NCBI RefSeq assembly: GCF_003946335.1 | Contig: NZ_RHNX01000019.1 | Coordinates: 1-55,759, forward strand | Source of the DNA: Levilactobacillus fujinensis | GTDB taxonomy: Bacteria; Bacillota; Bacilli; Lactobacillales; Lactobacillaceae | Reading direction: 5' to 3' | Length of the DNA: 55,759 nt | Notes under the pieces: model-generated | The model's database searches: none | Told to the model about the DNA's origin: nothing | Seen by the model: only the letters and a program-made list of their open reading frames with translations | Position numbers and translations under genes: made by a program | In this document: positions 43,218 through 51,935 of the stretch, in pieces | Layout of the letters: each line of letters starts with the position of its first letter | How positions within the stretch are numbered: the first letter of the stretch is position 1

Positions 43218-44336
43218 ATGCAAGTTCTAAAAATGAAACGCGGATTACTCTGGGCATGGCTTATTGCGATGGTCGTGGGCGGTATCTTGGTGTGGGGAAC
43301 CGCCCACGATGCAGCGTTTTACCGTGACCCCATCATGCAGGTGACCGGCGTGACGACAGGCAAGACGACTAAGGAGACTGATGATTTTCACAATGTCGAT
43401 AGCCAGACGAAACAGGTCCTGTCCGGAAAAATTTTAAATGGAAAGTATCAAGGCCAGCACCTGACCGTTAGCAATGTTTATTCCTACTCACGGGCGATGG
43501 ACCAGAAGTATCACGTGGGAAGCCAACTCTTTGTGGTCGTCCACAGTCGTAACGGTCAAAGCCTGACCGCGACGGCCAAGGACAGTAAGCGTGACACCAC
43601 GTTAGTCTTTATGGTCTGGTTGGTCGTAGCACTACTGCTATTAATCATGCAGTTCAGCGGTTTCATGGCCTTTCTAAGTGTGGCGGCCAACGGGGTGCTC
43701 TTTTTCCTGGCCATCGTCCTCAATGGGTCGACGCAGGGGGCACAAGTCCTGTGGATCTTCGGTAGCCTTGCCGTGGTCTTTGCGGCATTGACGCTGTGGT
43801 TGGTAATTGGCGCCAACCGACAGATGTTGATTACGTTTGCGACCACGCTTGGGGGGACGGCGTTTTCTATCATTGTGGCGTTACTAGTCTTTCACGTGAC
43901 CCATGAACGCGGTATGTACTACGAATCCATGCAGTACGTCACCCAACTCCCACGGCCATTGTTCTTGGCAGAAACGCTGCTGGGATCGTTAGGAGCAGTC
44001 ATGGATGAGTCGACCGATATCATTTCGTCGCTGTTTGCCTTGAAACGGGAGCGTCCGGAGCTGTCGGCTAATCAAGTTTTCAAGTCCGGTCGTCAGATTG
44101 GGTCGACCATCATGGGGCCATTGATCAACGTGTTGTTCTTCATCTTCGTGGCCGATACGTTCCCGATGGCGATGCTGTATTTGAAAAATGGCAACAGCTG
44201 GGGCTACACGTTCTCAATGAACATGTCGATGGGTGTCGTTCAGAGCCTGATTAGCGGTATCGGTATCGTCTTGGCGGTGCCCCTTGCTAGCTTTCTGGCG
44301 AGTCGCTTCATGGATAAGAAGAAGGTGACAGCATGA
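43218..44336 (+). CDS. YibE/F family membrane protein
   Basis: A 372-residue membrane protein. One N-terminal membrane anchor (LWAWLIAMVVGGILVWG near 11-27) is followed by an extracytoplasmic domain of about 95 residues (HVGSQLFVVVHSRNGQ) and then about seven membrane segments, with the family stretch GSLGAVMDESTDIISSLFALKRE near 256-278 and QIGSTIMGPLINVLFF near 292-307. The YibE/F function is unknown; a transport role is assumed. GAAAGGGACGGCGAGA precedes the ATG. Its stop overlaps the ATG of the next gene by 4 bp. Confidence 0.87.
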   Translation: MQVLKMKRGLLWAWLIAMVVGGILVWGTAHDAAFYRDPIMQVTGVTTGKTTKETDDFHNVDSQTKQVLSGKILNGKYQGQHLTVSNVYSYSRAMDQKYHVGSQLFVVVHSRNGQSLTATAKDSKRDTTLVFMVWLVVALLLLIMQFSGFMAFLSVAANGVLFFLAIVLNGSTQGAQVLWIFGSLAVVFAALTLWLVIGANRQMLITFATTLGGTAFSIIVALLVFHVTHERGMYYESMQYVTQLPRPLFLAETLLGSLGAVMDESTDIISSLFALKRERPELSANQVFKSGRQIGSTIMGPLINVLFFIFVADTFPMAMLYLKNGNSWGYTFSMNMSMGVVQSLISGIGIVLAVPLASFLASRFMDKKKVTA

Positions 44337-45112
44337 GTACGATTACGGTATTAGGATTGGTCTTGCTGATCCTCATGGTGTTGGTTGGTGGTAAAGCCGG
44401 TGCCCAGTCATTTCTAGCGTTGATTCTAAACTTTGGTCTGCTGTATTTGGCTATCGTGTTGGTTGCATTTCACTTCTCACCGCTAATTGTGACGCTGGTC
44501 GTGGGGATGTTGGTCCTCGCATTAACCATCTTCATGAGCAGTGGTGACGACCTGTCGAGCACCGTGGCGTTCATTGCGTCTGCGGTGGTGCTGGTGGTCT
44601 TGGTCCTGTTGATTGTGCCGGTGGAAAATTGGGCGCTGGTTCAGGGTTTCGGTCCAGAAGATAGTGAGGACTTGGAAGGCCTGTCAGTGCTGGTCGGGAT
44701 AAAATTTGTGCAAGTCACGACCGCCACGGCCATCTTGAGTACGCTAGGTGCCATTGCGGAGGCCGCTATGGCCATTTCGGCTGGCCTCAGTGAGATTCTC
44801 GAGCAACACCCGCAAGTGAGCACGACGGCCCTGCTAGGGGACGGTATTGCCGTGGGTAAGCAGATTATTGGCACGACATTTAATACGCTGTTCTTTGGTT
44901 TCTTCGGTGGTTTCTTGGCCCTATTCATCTGGTTTACGGGGGTCCACTACTCATTTGGTGAAATTTTAAATGATAAGATCTTTGTTTCGGAAATTCTAAT
45001 GATTCTCTTTGCCATGGTCAGTGTAATCCTGACGGTGCCAATTACCACGTGGGTCATGACTCGGGCGGTGGCTGGTCAGCGTAAACGGGCGGCTAAGCAG
45101 GAAAATAATTAA
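44333..45112 (+). CDS. YibE/F family membrane protein, second subunit
   Basis: A 259-residue membrane protein with about seven segments and no soluble domain, matching the second half of the YibE/F pair: ATAILSTLGAIAEAAMAISAGLSEI near 138-162, then GKQIIGTTFNTLFFGFFGG near 177-195. The ATGA overlap with the upstream gene implies translational coupling and a two-subunit complex. The C-terminal tail is basic (AGQRKRAAKQENN). Function unknown. Confidence 0.87.
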   Translation: MSTITVLGLVLLILMVLVGGKAGAQSFLALILNFGLLYLAIVLVAFHFSPLIVTLVVGMLVLALTIFMSSGDDLSSTVAFIASAVVLVVLVLLIVPVENWALVQGFGPEDSEDLEGLSVLVGIKFVQVTTATAILSTLGAIAEAAMAISAGLSEILEQHPQVSTTALLGDGIAVGKQIIGTTFNTLFFGFFGGFLALFIWFTGVHYSFGEILNDKIFVSEILMILFAMVSVILTVPITTWVMTRAVAGQRKRAAKQENN

Positions 45113-45154
45113 AAACTAGTGTGGTGCCCTTGACGAGCATCACACTGGTTTTTA
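45111..45154 (+). terminator. Terminator of the yibE/F pair
   Basis: AAAAACTAGTGTGGTG and CATCACACTGGTTTTT form a 16-bp stem overlapping the stop codon, with a T-run. Confidence 0.9.
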
Positions 45155-45166
45155 GTTTGAGCTGAA

Positions 45167-45490
45167 GGTTGAAAGCCAAAATATTTTCGTTACTCTTGCG
45201 ACATTAGGAATTATCACGGCTAAATTAGTGAAAACAGCCGCACTCCGGCTGCCAGGGATTCCGCTTGCTGTGGGGAACGCTTCCAGCCAAAGGACGGGCT
45301 TCCGGCTCGCTGCATCCCTGACCGCCTCCGGCTTTGATTGTGCGCGTCAATTCCAGTCACTGAATCCCCAAGTGGCTGCTAAAGTTTAAACATAATTCAG
45401 CAGCGTTCCTAGCGGCTTGATTCATGTTGCCTCAGACCGACTACGTAAGGCGATGATTGGACAACATCTCCTTACCGGTCGAAATCCGCT
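45167..45490 (+). repeat. Dispersed repeat, module A copy 5, with an empty module B site
   Basis: It starts GGTTGAAAGCCAAAATATT and follows copy 3 closely. It lacks the 88 bp found at 40037-40124, and at 45441-45450 it reads CTACGTAAGG where copy 3 has the 158-bp hairpin between CTACG and TAAGG. After the junction GCGATGATTGGACAACATC parallels GCGATGGTTGGACAACGTT at 40422-40440. A useful natural comparison of full and empty sites. Confidence 0.85.
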
Positions 45491-45520
45491 AGAGCTAACG
45501 GATCAAGGGTTTAAAAACGC

Positions 45521-45561
45521 AAAAAAAACAGCCTCCCATACAGATTATGGGCGAGCCGTTT
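45521..45561 (-). terminator. Terminator of the amidase gene
   Basis: On the minus strand GGCTCGCCCAT and ATGGGAGGC form the stem, followed by TGTTTTTTTT, 13 bp past the stop codon. Confidence 0.88.
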
Positions 45562-45573
45562 AATAGTCACAAT

Positions 45574-46674
45574 TTAGTTGCTACTGCTAGCACTGCTGGT
45601 ACTGGTTGCGCTGCTCTCAACGGTACTGCTACTAGAGCTAGCAACGCTGGAAGAAGTGGCAGCGGACTCACTGGACGCACTGGTACTTGTAGCGGTGGCC
45701 GTCACAACGTTAGTGATGTTGGTCAGGTTGCCAGAGTAGACCCAGTAACGCTTGGCACTATTCTTAGATGGGCGAATTCGGTACCACATTGATCCGTTAC
45801 TCTTCTTTGCGGTCATATCGATGTAGTAAGTCTTGCCAACCTTAGGAGAAATCTTGGACCAGCTTTGACGTTTGGCATTCTTGTTGGAGCCTTTGACGTG
45901 ATTGTAGAGATAGTTTTTCTTGTACGTACTGCTCAACTGAGCCTGCTGGTTGACAGAGGTGTAAGTTGCGGACATTAACTTCGTGTGGCTCAAATCAAGA
46001 TTGTTGTAATACTTCTTAACCATTTGATAGAACATTGCCATGGTGTACTTTTGACCGAAGTAGGTGCTCCCGGCACTGGCGTAGTAGCCAACGGGATCGG
46101 TATGGGTAGAACCACCGAGATACTTCGCAACGGAACCATGGGACCAAACCGTTCCCTTACCGTCATAGGCGGCATCGTTAGGCTTCAAGTTGTATTCATT
46201 TAACAGGTAAGCGGTATACCAGGCAGCGTTCGCAATTTCATGGGCGAAGGCCGACTTACTGTGGACTTCGACTTGTTCAAATTGAATGAACCGCGCGTTA
46301 CCTGGGTAGCCAACACCCCATGATAAGTAGTCGGTATTGGCAATGTTGATGATGTTGGAAGCGTCAACGAAACTGTGAACGAAAGCGTTGTTGTAGTTGC
46401 GCTTCATGTAGGCAATTTCATTGTAAATAGTTGAAGAAGGGTTGGCCGTTTCATGAATGACGACCCCTTCAGGCTTAGCTTTACCATTTCGATACGCGTT
46501 TTTTGGAAAGCCACTCCAAATAGCTTTTGTGACTTTCGCTGGCGTAATGTCCTGACTATTAATATAATCATTGACGTTGGAACTGGCAGCTGAAGCCGTA
46601 GTCGTTGACATACCGAAGATTCCGGCTGCCCCCAGTGTGGCCAGTGCGGTTAAAACTACTTTATGCATTTTCAC
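45574..46674 (-). CDS. Secreted N-acetylmuramoyl-L-alanine amidase (amidase_2)
   Basis: A 366-residue exported wall hydrolase that would cut the bond between muramic acid and L-alanine. Signal peptide: KMHKVVLTALATLGAAGIFGM, ending TASA near residue 30. The amidase_2 domain has zinc ligands in GVVIHETAN near 70 and GSTHTDPVGY near 190, and the SHGSVAKYLGG loop. An SH3-like wall-binding domain follows (residues about 245-325, ending RYWVYSGNLTN). The last 40 residues are almost only Ser, Ala, Thr, Val and Glu. I chose the GTG at 46674 because GAGGG lies 9 bases upstream; ATGs at 46683 and 46668 are alternatives. Confidence 0.87.
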   Translation of the reverse strand: MKMHKVVLTALATLGAAGIFGMSTTTASAASSNVNDYINSQDITPAKVTKAIWSGFPKNAYRNGKAKPEGVVIHETANPSSTIYNEIAYMKRNYNNAFVHSFVDASNIINIANTDYLSWGVGYPGNARFIQFEQVEVHSKSAFAHEIANAAWYTAYLLNEYNLKPNDAAYDGKGTVWSHGSVAKYLGGSTHTDPVGYYASAGSTYFGQKYTMAMFYQMVKKYYNNLDLSHTKLMSATYTSVNQQAQLSSTYKKNYLYNHVKGSNKNAKRQSWSKISPKVGKTYYIDMTAKKSNGSMWYRIRPSKNSAKRYWVYSGNLTNITNVVTATATSTSASSESAATSSSVASSSSSTVESSATSTSSASSSN

Positions 46675-46689
46675 CCTGATCATCCCTCA

Positions 46690-47194
46690 TATCTTTCTTC
46701 TAGTTTATTTATGACAGCCGTGCTAGCGGTTGCTCAGTCGATGTTATTCGTTATCAACTATATACATGATTCGCGCTGCCGACAACCGCCATATTGGGTT
46801 CTATGCGTAATATTACGGGGCTAATAACGAGCGCTATGGGCTTTGCTGGCGGTGTTTGCAAATAGATTAAATGTTGGTGTCCCCTGTAACTTATCTGTAA
46901 TATTAAGTGTCAGCGTTTATACATTTTAATGTGGTTAGTGATGTTGAGGGCATCGAATCGCTTAAAAGATGGTGCCGATAATTGCTGATTATACTGGTAT
47001 GATAGCGTTTCCCGCTGGTTTCTGAAAATGCCAAAAGCATGTCAGTGACCGTATCAAAAATGGCTTGGTTTATCATCCGGCAATCTGTTCAGTGCAGCAA
47101 ATAGTTAGTGGAAATACACAACTGGGTTTATAATTAACAGTTCCACAAGTCAAGACCCGTTACTGAGAAGGAAACCATCTAATCTCAATGGCTG
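46690..47194. other. Long intergenic region upstream of the amidase
   Basis: About 500 bp of AT-rich sequence without a supported gene. It must contain the amidase promoter. A cre-like TGATAGCGTTTCCC (two mismatches) occurs near 46999 but is far from any start. Nothing else recognised. Confidence 0.4.
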
Positions 47195-47395
47195 GAAAAA
47201 TTTGCTTTGCTGGACAACGTCGTCTAGTCTCAACACCTTACCATCCGGCAGATATGGGCTAGAAACAGTGCGTACACAACTTGAAGCTGCGAAAATACCG
47301 AGCTGCCAAGCTTGGTTTTCTACTAGGCCAGTAGGAAAGCACTCGCTAACTAAGTAGAATGATAGGCCTTGGCCCTTATTTGTCGACCTCTTGGC
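47195..47395 (+). repeat. Module B, copy 2, with flank
   Basis: GCTGGACAACGTCGTC and ACCTTACCATCCGGCAG lead into the left terminal repeat CCGGCAGATATGGGCT (to 47260), then ACACAACTTGAAGCTGCG, CAAGCTTGGTTTTCTACT, ACTAAGTAGAATGA and a decayed right end (GGCCCTTATTTGTCGACC). It is the same element as 40260-40417 in the opposite orientation, and the best second copy. Confidence 0.8.
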
Positions 47396-47420
47396 GTACG
47401 TGGTTGTTCCGAGACAACAT

Positions 47421-47463
47421 AAAAAGGCGCGTGACTATTTGAGTTCAGTAGTCGTGCGCTTTT
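47421..47463. terminator. Terminator downstream of perR
   Basis: AAAAGGCGCGTGACTA and TAGTCGTGCGCTTTT form a stem with one bulge, with A and T runs on the two sides. Confidence 0.8.
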
Positions 47464-47538
47464 GACGTTGTTTAGTAGTTAACGACAGAATTTCTGGTAG
47501 CCAGGGCGCGGTCATTTACGCAAAGGTGAACACGACCA

Positions 47539-48027
47539 CTATTCCGCAGTAGCCCAGTTCTGTCGTTTCCGGTCGATGTGTAATTTCTGTTGGCATTCGG
47601 GGCAGAGACCGTAGACTTCAACGTGGTTGCTGGTCACCAAGTACCCAGTTTGCTGGCTGGCCTGATGATTCAATTCCTGTTCGATCTCGTCAAAGTCTGG
47701 CGCGAAGACATCGGTAATCTTACCGCAGTTCTCGCAGATGACGTGGTAGTGAGGGCGTCCATAGAAATCGTAGCGAATGCCACCATTATCGTTCGGTAAT
47801 TCAATGACGATACCCAGGTCCACTAAGAGGTTAAGCGTGTTATAGACGGTTGCCATGCTAAGGTTAGGGAGTTGGTCCGATAGCGCATTAAAAATGGTGT
47901 CGACCGCCGGATGGTTATGGTGGGTCACCAGATAAGTTAAGATAATTTGTCGCTGCGGGGTCACCCGGACGTGGTGCTCTTTCAGCGTCTTCAAGGCCTG
48001 ATTGAGAAGTTGTTGCTGACTAGCCAT
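47539..48027 (-). CDS. perR: Peroxide-sensing regulator PerR (Fur family)
   Basis: A 162-residue Fur-family protein. The structural zinc site is two CxxC pairs (C98/C101 in CENCGK, C142/C145 in CPECQ). All five regulatory metal ligands of Bacillus PerR have counterparts with a constant offset of two: H39, D87, H93, H95 and D106. This supports PerR over Fur or Zur. PerR with iron is inactivated by peroxide through oxidation of its His ligands; with manganese it is less sensitive. AAGGAGGGATTCCC precedes the ATG. It diverges from two metal-transporter genes, which may be targets. Confidence 0.87.
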   Translation of the reverse strand: MASQQQLLNQALKTLKEHHVRVTPQRQIILTYLVTHHNHPAVDTIFNALSDQLPNLSMATVYNTLNLLVDLGIVIELPNDNGGIRYDFYGRPHYHVICENCGKITDVFAPDFDEIEQELNHQASQQTGYLVTSNHVEVYGLCPECQQKLHIDRKRQNWATAE

Positions 48028-48202
48028 TGGGAATCCCTCCTTTAATTTATAATCAGTCTAGTTTGACTCTATTAAACCACATTTTGGCGACAGGTCCAAC
48101 ATTCCGCTCTAGTTTAGAATAAATCGTGATTAAAAATTTAAAAGTTGCCGGATTGGCGTTTACTTTTCCAGAAATAGTGAGTACAATAGATCCGTTAGCA
48201 AG

Positions 48203-48217
48203 TGAGAATCATTCTAA
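48203..48217. promoter_or_regulatory. Fur/PerR-like 7-1-7 box
   Basis: TGAGAATCATTCTAA is an inverted repeat with six of seven positions matched, of the Fur-box type (TGATAATNATTATCA). It lies in the divergent region between perR and the VIT genes, about 33 bp before the VIT -35 box. Confidence 0.55.
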
Positions 48218-48232
48218 ATTAGTCAATATTAA

Positions 48233-48279
48233 TTAGATACACCTAACTTTTGTTTCTAACTAGTGTTAAACTATATTAT
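48233..48279 (+). promoter_or_regulatory. VIT operon promoter and possible metal-regulator operator
   Basis: TTGTTT (48250-48255) and TATTAT (48274-48279) are spaced by 18 bp. Just upstream TTAGATACACCTAA (48233-48246) is a near-perfect dyad, like sites of DtxR/MntR-type regulators. Control by manganese or iron would fit the encoded transporters. Confidence 0.45.
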
Positions 48280-48317
48280 GATTGTATGAACGGAAATATT
48301 TTGGGGGCGAAGTAGTT

Positions 48318-49004
48318 ATGAAAAAGGTAAAAAAGCAAGCGACGTTGGCACAACGAATCAACGTGCTACGGGCTAGTGTGATGGGGGCCAACGACGGTAT
48401 CTTATCCGTCGCCGGTATCGTTATTGGTGTCGCCGGAGCGGCAACTAGCAGTTATGCCATTTTTATTTCCGGAATTGCGGGAATGATTGCCGGGACGGTG
48501 TCTATGGCGATGGGGGAGTACGTCTCGGTTAACACGCAAAAGGATGCGCAACGAAAGGCCATCGAAACGCAAACGGTCGCATTAGACGACAATTACGAGG
48601 GGGAATTTTCCTTTGTACGTGACAAGTACACAGCAACCGGCATCAAACCGGAGCTAGCTGAACAGGCGACGAAAGAAATGATGGCAGATGATCCTGTAAA
48701 AACGACCGTCCGCGAACGTTTCGGCTTTAATGTCGGTGAGTATACCAATCCGTTTTCTGCAGCTATTGCGTCAATGATTTCATTTCCCACCGGGTCAATT
48801 CTGCCATTGCTATCGATCAGTTTATTACCAGCAAAATGGCGGATTTTAGGCACCTTCTTGGCCGTGGTCGTAGCTCTGTCGATTACGGGTTACGTGGCGG
48901 CGCTGTTGGGAAATGCCAATCGCCGGAACGGGACGATGCGTAATGTCATCGCCGGAATTTTAACGATGCTGGTCACTTACGGCATCGGCAGTTTATTTGC
49001 CTAG
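48318..49004 (+). CDS. VIT family Fe/Mn transporter, first gene
   Basis: A 228-residue membrane protein of the VIT1/CCC1 (DUF125) family, which moves Fe2+ or Mn2+ out of the cytosol. Features are RINVLRASVMGANDGILSVAG near 11-31 (family signature), SGIAGMIAGTVSMAMGEYVSV with conserved Gly, Met and Glu near 54-74, a cytosolic helical part near 75-140, and three C-terminal membrane segments. The start is taken at the ATG at 48318; the upstream GGGGGCG is only moderate and a TTG at 48282 is possible. Seven bases overlap potential upstream frames of the next gene. Confidence 0.87.
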   Translation: MKKVKKQATLAQRINVLRASVMGANDGILSVAGIVIGVAGAATSSYAIFISGIAGMIAGTVSMAMGEYVSVNTQKDAQRKAIETQTVALDDNYEGEFSFVRDKYTATGIKPELAEQATKEMMADDPVKTTVRERFGFNVGEYTNPFSAAIASMISFPTGSILPLLSISLLPAKWRILGTFLAVVVALSITGYVAALLGNANRRNGTMRNVIAGILTMLVTYGIGSLFA

Positions 49005-49017
49005 GGGAGGCACAATT

Positions 49018-49722
49018 ATGGTCGCAAATCGAGAATTGAAGAAAGCTAAAAAGCAACACCAGACAATGGAAGAAAAATTAAATACGTTACGGGCCGGTGT
49101 TCTGGGCTCTAACGATGGAATCTTGACCGTTGTTGGGGTGTTGTTCAGTGTCGCCGCAGCAACGAATAACCAGTTTACGATTTTTATCGCCGGGTTATCC
49201 GATCTGCTGGCCTGCGCCTTTTCTATGGCGTCTGGCGAATATGCCTCCGTCAGCACGCAAAAGGATACCGAAAAGGCGGCCGTGGCAAAGGAAGAACGGT
49301 TGCTGGGAACGGATTATGCGAGTCAATTGAAGTCCGTGCAACAATTTTATCTGGATCGTGGTGTCAGCGAAGGAACGTCCCTGGCGATTGCCAAAGACCT
49401 GATGAGTAAGGACGCATTGGGTACGGTCGTTAACGTTAAGGAAGACATTCAGCTTGGACACTACATGAATCCCTGGGATGCCGCGTTCTCTTCACTGGTT
49501 GCGGCGTCGTTGGGTGGGGCCTTTCCATTGGCGGCCATGACCCTCTTTCCTGCCGCAACGCAGTGGCCAGCAACCATCGTGGCCGTGCTGTTGTCCGTGA
49601 CGTTAACTGGATTTCTGAGTGCTAAATTAGGACATGGACTGGTGAAGACAGCCATTATTCGTAACGTGATCGTCGGGATTATTACCATGTTCATTCACTA
49701 CTACGTCGGTCAGTTCTTCTAA
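49018..49722 (+). CDS. VIT family Fe/Mn transporter, second gene
   Basis: A 234-residue paralogue of the preceding gene: EEKLNTLRAGVLGSNDGILTVVG near 18-40, LSDLLACAFSMASGEYASVSTQKD near 60-83, the soluble helical insert, and three C-terminal membrane segments (IVGIITMFIHYYVGQFF at the end). GGGGAGGCACAATT precedes the ATG at 49018, 13 bp after the first gene's stop. The pair may form a heteromer or differ in metal preference. Lactobacilli hold very high manganese, so export would need control. Confidence 0.88.
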   Translation: MVANRELKKAKKQHQTMEEKLNTLRAGVLGSNDGILTVVGVLFSVAAATNNQFTIFIAGLSDLLACAFSMASGEYASVSTQKDTEKAAVAKEERLLGTDYASQLKSVQQFYLDRGVSEGTSLAIAKDLMSKDALGTVVNVKEDIQLGHYMNPWDAAFSSLVAASLGGAFPLAAMTLFPAATQWPATIVAVLLSVTLTGFLSAKLGHGLVKTAIIRNVIVGIITMFIHYYVGQFF

Positions 49723-49802
49723 GCAGATTATTTCCACTTTCTTATGGCATTGCCAGAGAGCAAGTGTAAAATGAGCCGAACACGTCAGATTGGGTTGGGA
49801 GA

Positions 49803-49913
49803 GTGGGACAAAAGGCGATTAGCTGGCGAGCGTTAAGACTGATAACCGAATAATCCTGGACTTGGGTTATTTGGTTATCAGCTTTAAGCGGAGTCAGCTA
49901 ATTTTTGTCCCAC
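49803..49913. terminator. 111-nt imperfect palindrome after the VIT genes
   Basis: GTGGGACAAAA and TTTTTGTCCCAC form the base; TTAGCTG/CAGCTAA and TGATAACC-AATAA/TTATT-GGTTATCA continue it upward with small internal loops. Similar GTGGGACAAA inverted repeats are, from memory, common between genes in lactobacilli. It probably ends the VIT transcript, and may fold differently with the next hairpin. Confidence 0.6.
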
Positions 49914-49941
49914 GTTTCAGCACTGTAAATTTGGAGCTGCC

Positions 49942-49974
49942 AGAGGAGCCTGGAGTTTTGTCCCAGGTTCTTCT
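49942..49974 (+). terminator. Second hairpin in the permease leader
   Basis: AGAGGAGCCTGG and CCAGGTTCTTCT form a stem whose loop contains TTTTGTCC. TTTTGTCCC at 49956-49964 could instead pair with GGGACAAAA at 49805-49813, the base of the preceding palindrome. Mutually exclusive folds are possible. Confidence 0.45.
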
Positions 49975-50103
49975 GAGAGTGACCAAGTGTTCGGCCTTTT
50001 GTGTCCAGTTTTCAGTTTAAAGGAAGGCGACGGAATCAGCTGTCATGACTCGGTTACCCATCAGCTACTGGCGGATTACTTTTTGAAATTGGGGGAATTT
50101 GGC

Positions 50104-51693
50104 TTGAAGCGCAAGATGAGTTTATACTCGCTAGTCATGTTAACGCTGAGTGCCATTATTGGCTCGGGATGGTTATTTGGGGCCGGAATGGCCGCACAAA
50201 TCGCTGGCCCAGCCGCAGTTTTATCATGGATTTTAGGGGCCGTCGTCATTGGTCTGATTGCAGTAAATTATATTGAATTGGGAACGATGTTTCCCACAAG
50301 CGGTGGGATGAGTCAGTACGCCGCGTTCTCCCATGGGCCCTTACTCGGCTTTGTGGCCGGGTGGTCGAATTGGCTGTCCCTCTTAACAATTATTCCGATT
50401 GAGGCGGTGGCGGCGGTCCAGTACATGAGTTCCTGGCCGTGGTCCTGGGCCAACTGGACCCGTGGCTTCTTGAAGGATGGCAATATCACCAACCAAGGAC
50501 TGTTCATCGTCTTCCTATTCATTTTGGCCTTTACCCTCCTAAACTTCTGGTCGGTAAAGTTGTTAACGCGATTTACGAGTTTTATTTCAATCTTTAAATT
50601 AGCTATTCCGACACTGACCATCATTGTCTTGATGTGGACGGGGTTTGAGCCACAAAACTTTGCGCACGCCGCGAGTTTTATGCCAGCAGGGAGTGCATCG
50701 ATTTTCTCGGCGACCACGGCCGCTGGCATCATCTTTTCCTATAACGCCTTTCAGACGACCATCAACATGGGCAATGAGATTGAACATCCGGAGCGTAACA
50801 TTCTTTGGGGCATCGTGATTGCTTTTGGAATCAGTACCGTGATCTACACGATGTTGCAGGTCGCCTTTATTGGGGCCGTGCCAGCGGGGATGCTGCAACA
50901 TGGCTGGCAGGGGGTCAACTTTCAGTCGCCATTTGCCGATCTCGCCATCCTATTGAATTTGGGTTGGTTGTCAACACTGCTGTACTTGGACGCCTTTGTG
51001 TCGCCATTTGGCACTGGAGTTTCCTTCGTGGCAACGACGAGTCGGGCGCTGGCTGCGATGACTGGGACCAAGCACGTGCCGACAAAATTAGGTGAAATTA
51101 ACCGAAAATACCAGACACCAAGACGGGCGATGATCGTCAATATGCTACTCGGCGTTGTACTGGTCGCGGGCTTTCGTAATTGGAGCACGCTGTCTAATGT
51201 GATTTCGACGTCCACGCTGATCGCCTATCTGACCGGTCCGGTCACGGTAGCGGCTTTGCGTCATCAAGGACCGAAGTTTGTCCGGCCATTTCGACTGCAC
51301 GGTCTAAACTGGTGGGCGCCGCTAGCTTATGTGTTGGCGAGCCTGGCCATCTATTGGGCCAAGTGGCCGACCACGATTGAGGTCTTCGGTGTGATTGCGT
51401 TGGGCCTAGTCTGCTACGTGTACTATGAAATCAGAAAACCAGCGGGGTGGCAGTCGTTACGGGCAAGCCTTAAGGGGAGCCGGTGGTTGCTCGCCGAAAT
51501 GGTGTGGCTGACCATCATGTCGCTGATTGGAAGCACGGAATTTGGGGGAATGGGCACGATGCCTTATCCACTGGACTTCGTGTTTGTAGCGGCCGGCAGC
51601 TTGGCCTGTTACTATCTGGGCGTGCACGACGCCTACTACAGCGAGTCGTTTCGCATCGCTGAGGAGTTGAACCAACGGGTTAGTGAAGAGTAA
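50104..51693 (+). CDS. APC-superfamily amino acid permease, YveA-like (aspartate type)
   Basis: A 529-residue permease with 12-14 predicted membrane segments. The first segment has the APC signature LSAIIGSGWLFGAGMAAQ. The stretches TMLQVAFIGAVPAGMLQHGW near 260-279, LGWLSTLLYLDAFVSPFGTG, and PYPLDFVFVAAGSLACYYLG near the end match in order the Bacillus YveA aspartate:proton symporter as I remember it. Substrate therefore acidic amino acid by analogy. I chose the TTG at 50104 (GGGGGAATTTGGC upstream); the ATG at 50116 is the alternative, and a longer frame from 49987 would include leader sequence. Confidence 0.83.
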   Translation: MKRKMSLYSLVMLTLSAIIGSGWLFGAGMAAQIAGPAAVLSWILGAVVIGLIAVNYIELGTMFPTSGGMSQYAAFSHGPLLGFVAGWSNWLSLLTIIPIEAVAAVQYMSSWPWSWANWTRGFLKDGNITNQGLFIVFLFILAFTLLNFWSVKLLTRFTSFISIFKLAIPTLTIIVLMWTGFEPQNFAHAASFMPAGSASIFSATTAAGIIFSYNAFQTTINMGNEIEHPERNILWGIVIAFGISTVIYTMLQVAFIGAVPAGMLQHGWQGVNFQSPFADLAILLNLGWLSTLLYLDAFVSPFGTGVSFVATTSRALAAMTGTKHVPTKLGEINRKYQTPRRAMIVNMLLGVVLVAGFRNWSTLSNVISTSTLIAYLTGPVTVAALRHQGPKFVRPFRLHGLNWWAPLAYVLASLAIYWAKWPTTIEVFGVIALGLVCYVYYEIRKPAGWQSLRASLKGSRWLLAEMVWLTIMSLIGSTEFGGMGTMPYPLDFVFVAAGSLACYYLGVHDAYYSESFRIAEELNQRVSEE

Positions 51694-51831
51694 GAGTAAA
51701 CTTGTGTAAAATGGCCACGTTCTGACTGGGCACCGTCACCGCACCGTCACCGCAGCGGCATAGCCTGCAGGTCACGATGTGATTGTCAACGAGTTGCGTA
51801 GTCATTTTCCTAGTTGACAGAAAATTATTGT

Positions 51832-51862
51832 GTAAGCCGAGAGGTCGCCAGTTATACTCGGG
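51832..51862 (-). repeat. End fragment of module B
   Basis: GTAAGCCGAGAGGTCGCCAG then TTATACTCGGG resembles the end at 40260-40290. Only this end remains. The interval 51694-52016 also has a short tandem CACCGTCACCG near 51731-51751 and no gene. Confidence 0.45.
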
Positions 51863-51899
51863 TACTTAACTTACACTGCAATTAAAACAGAACTAAAAT

Positions 51900-51935
51900 A
51901 AGTTCCCTACACATCAATTTGGTAGGAAACTTTTT
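51900..51935 (+). terminator. Terminator after the permease
   Basis: AAGTTCCCTAC and GTAGGAAACTTTTT around ACATCAATTTG, with a T-run. Confidence 0.8.
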
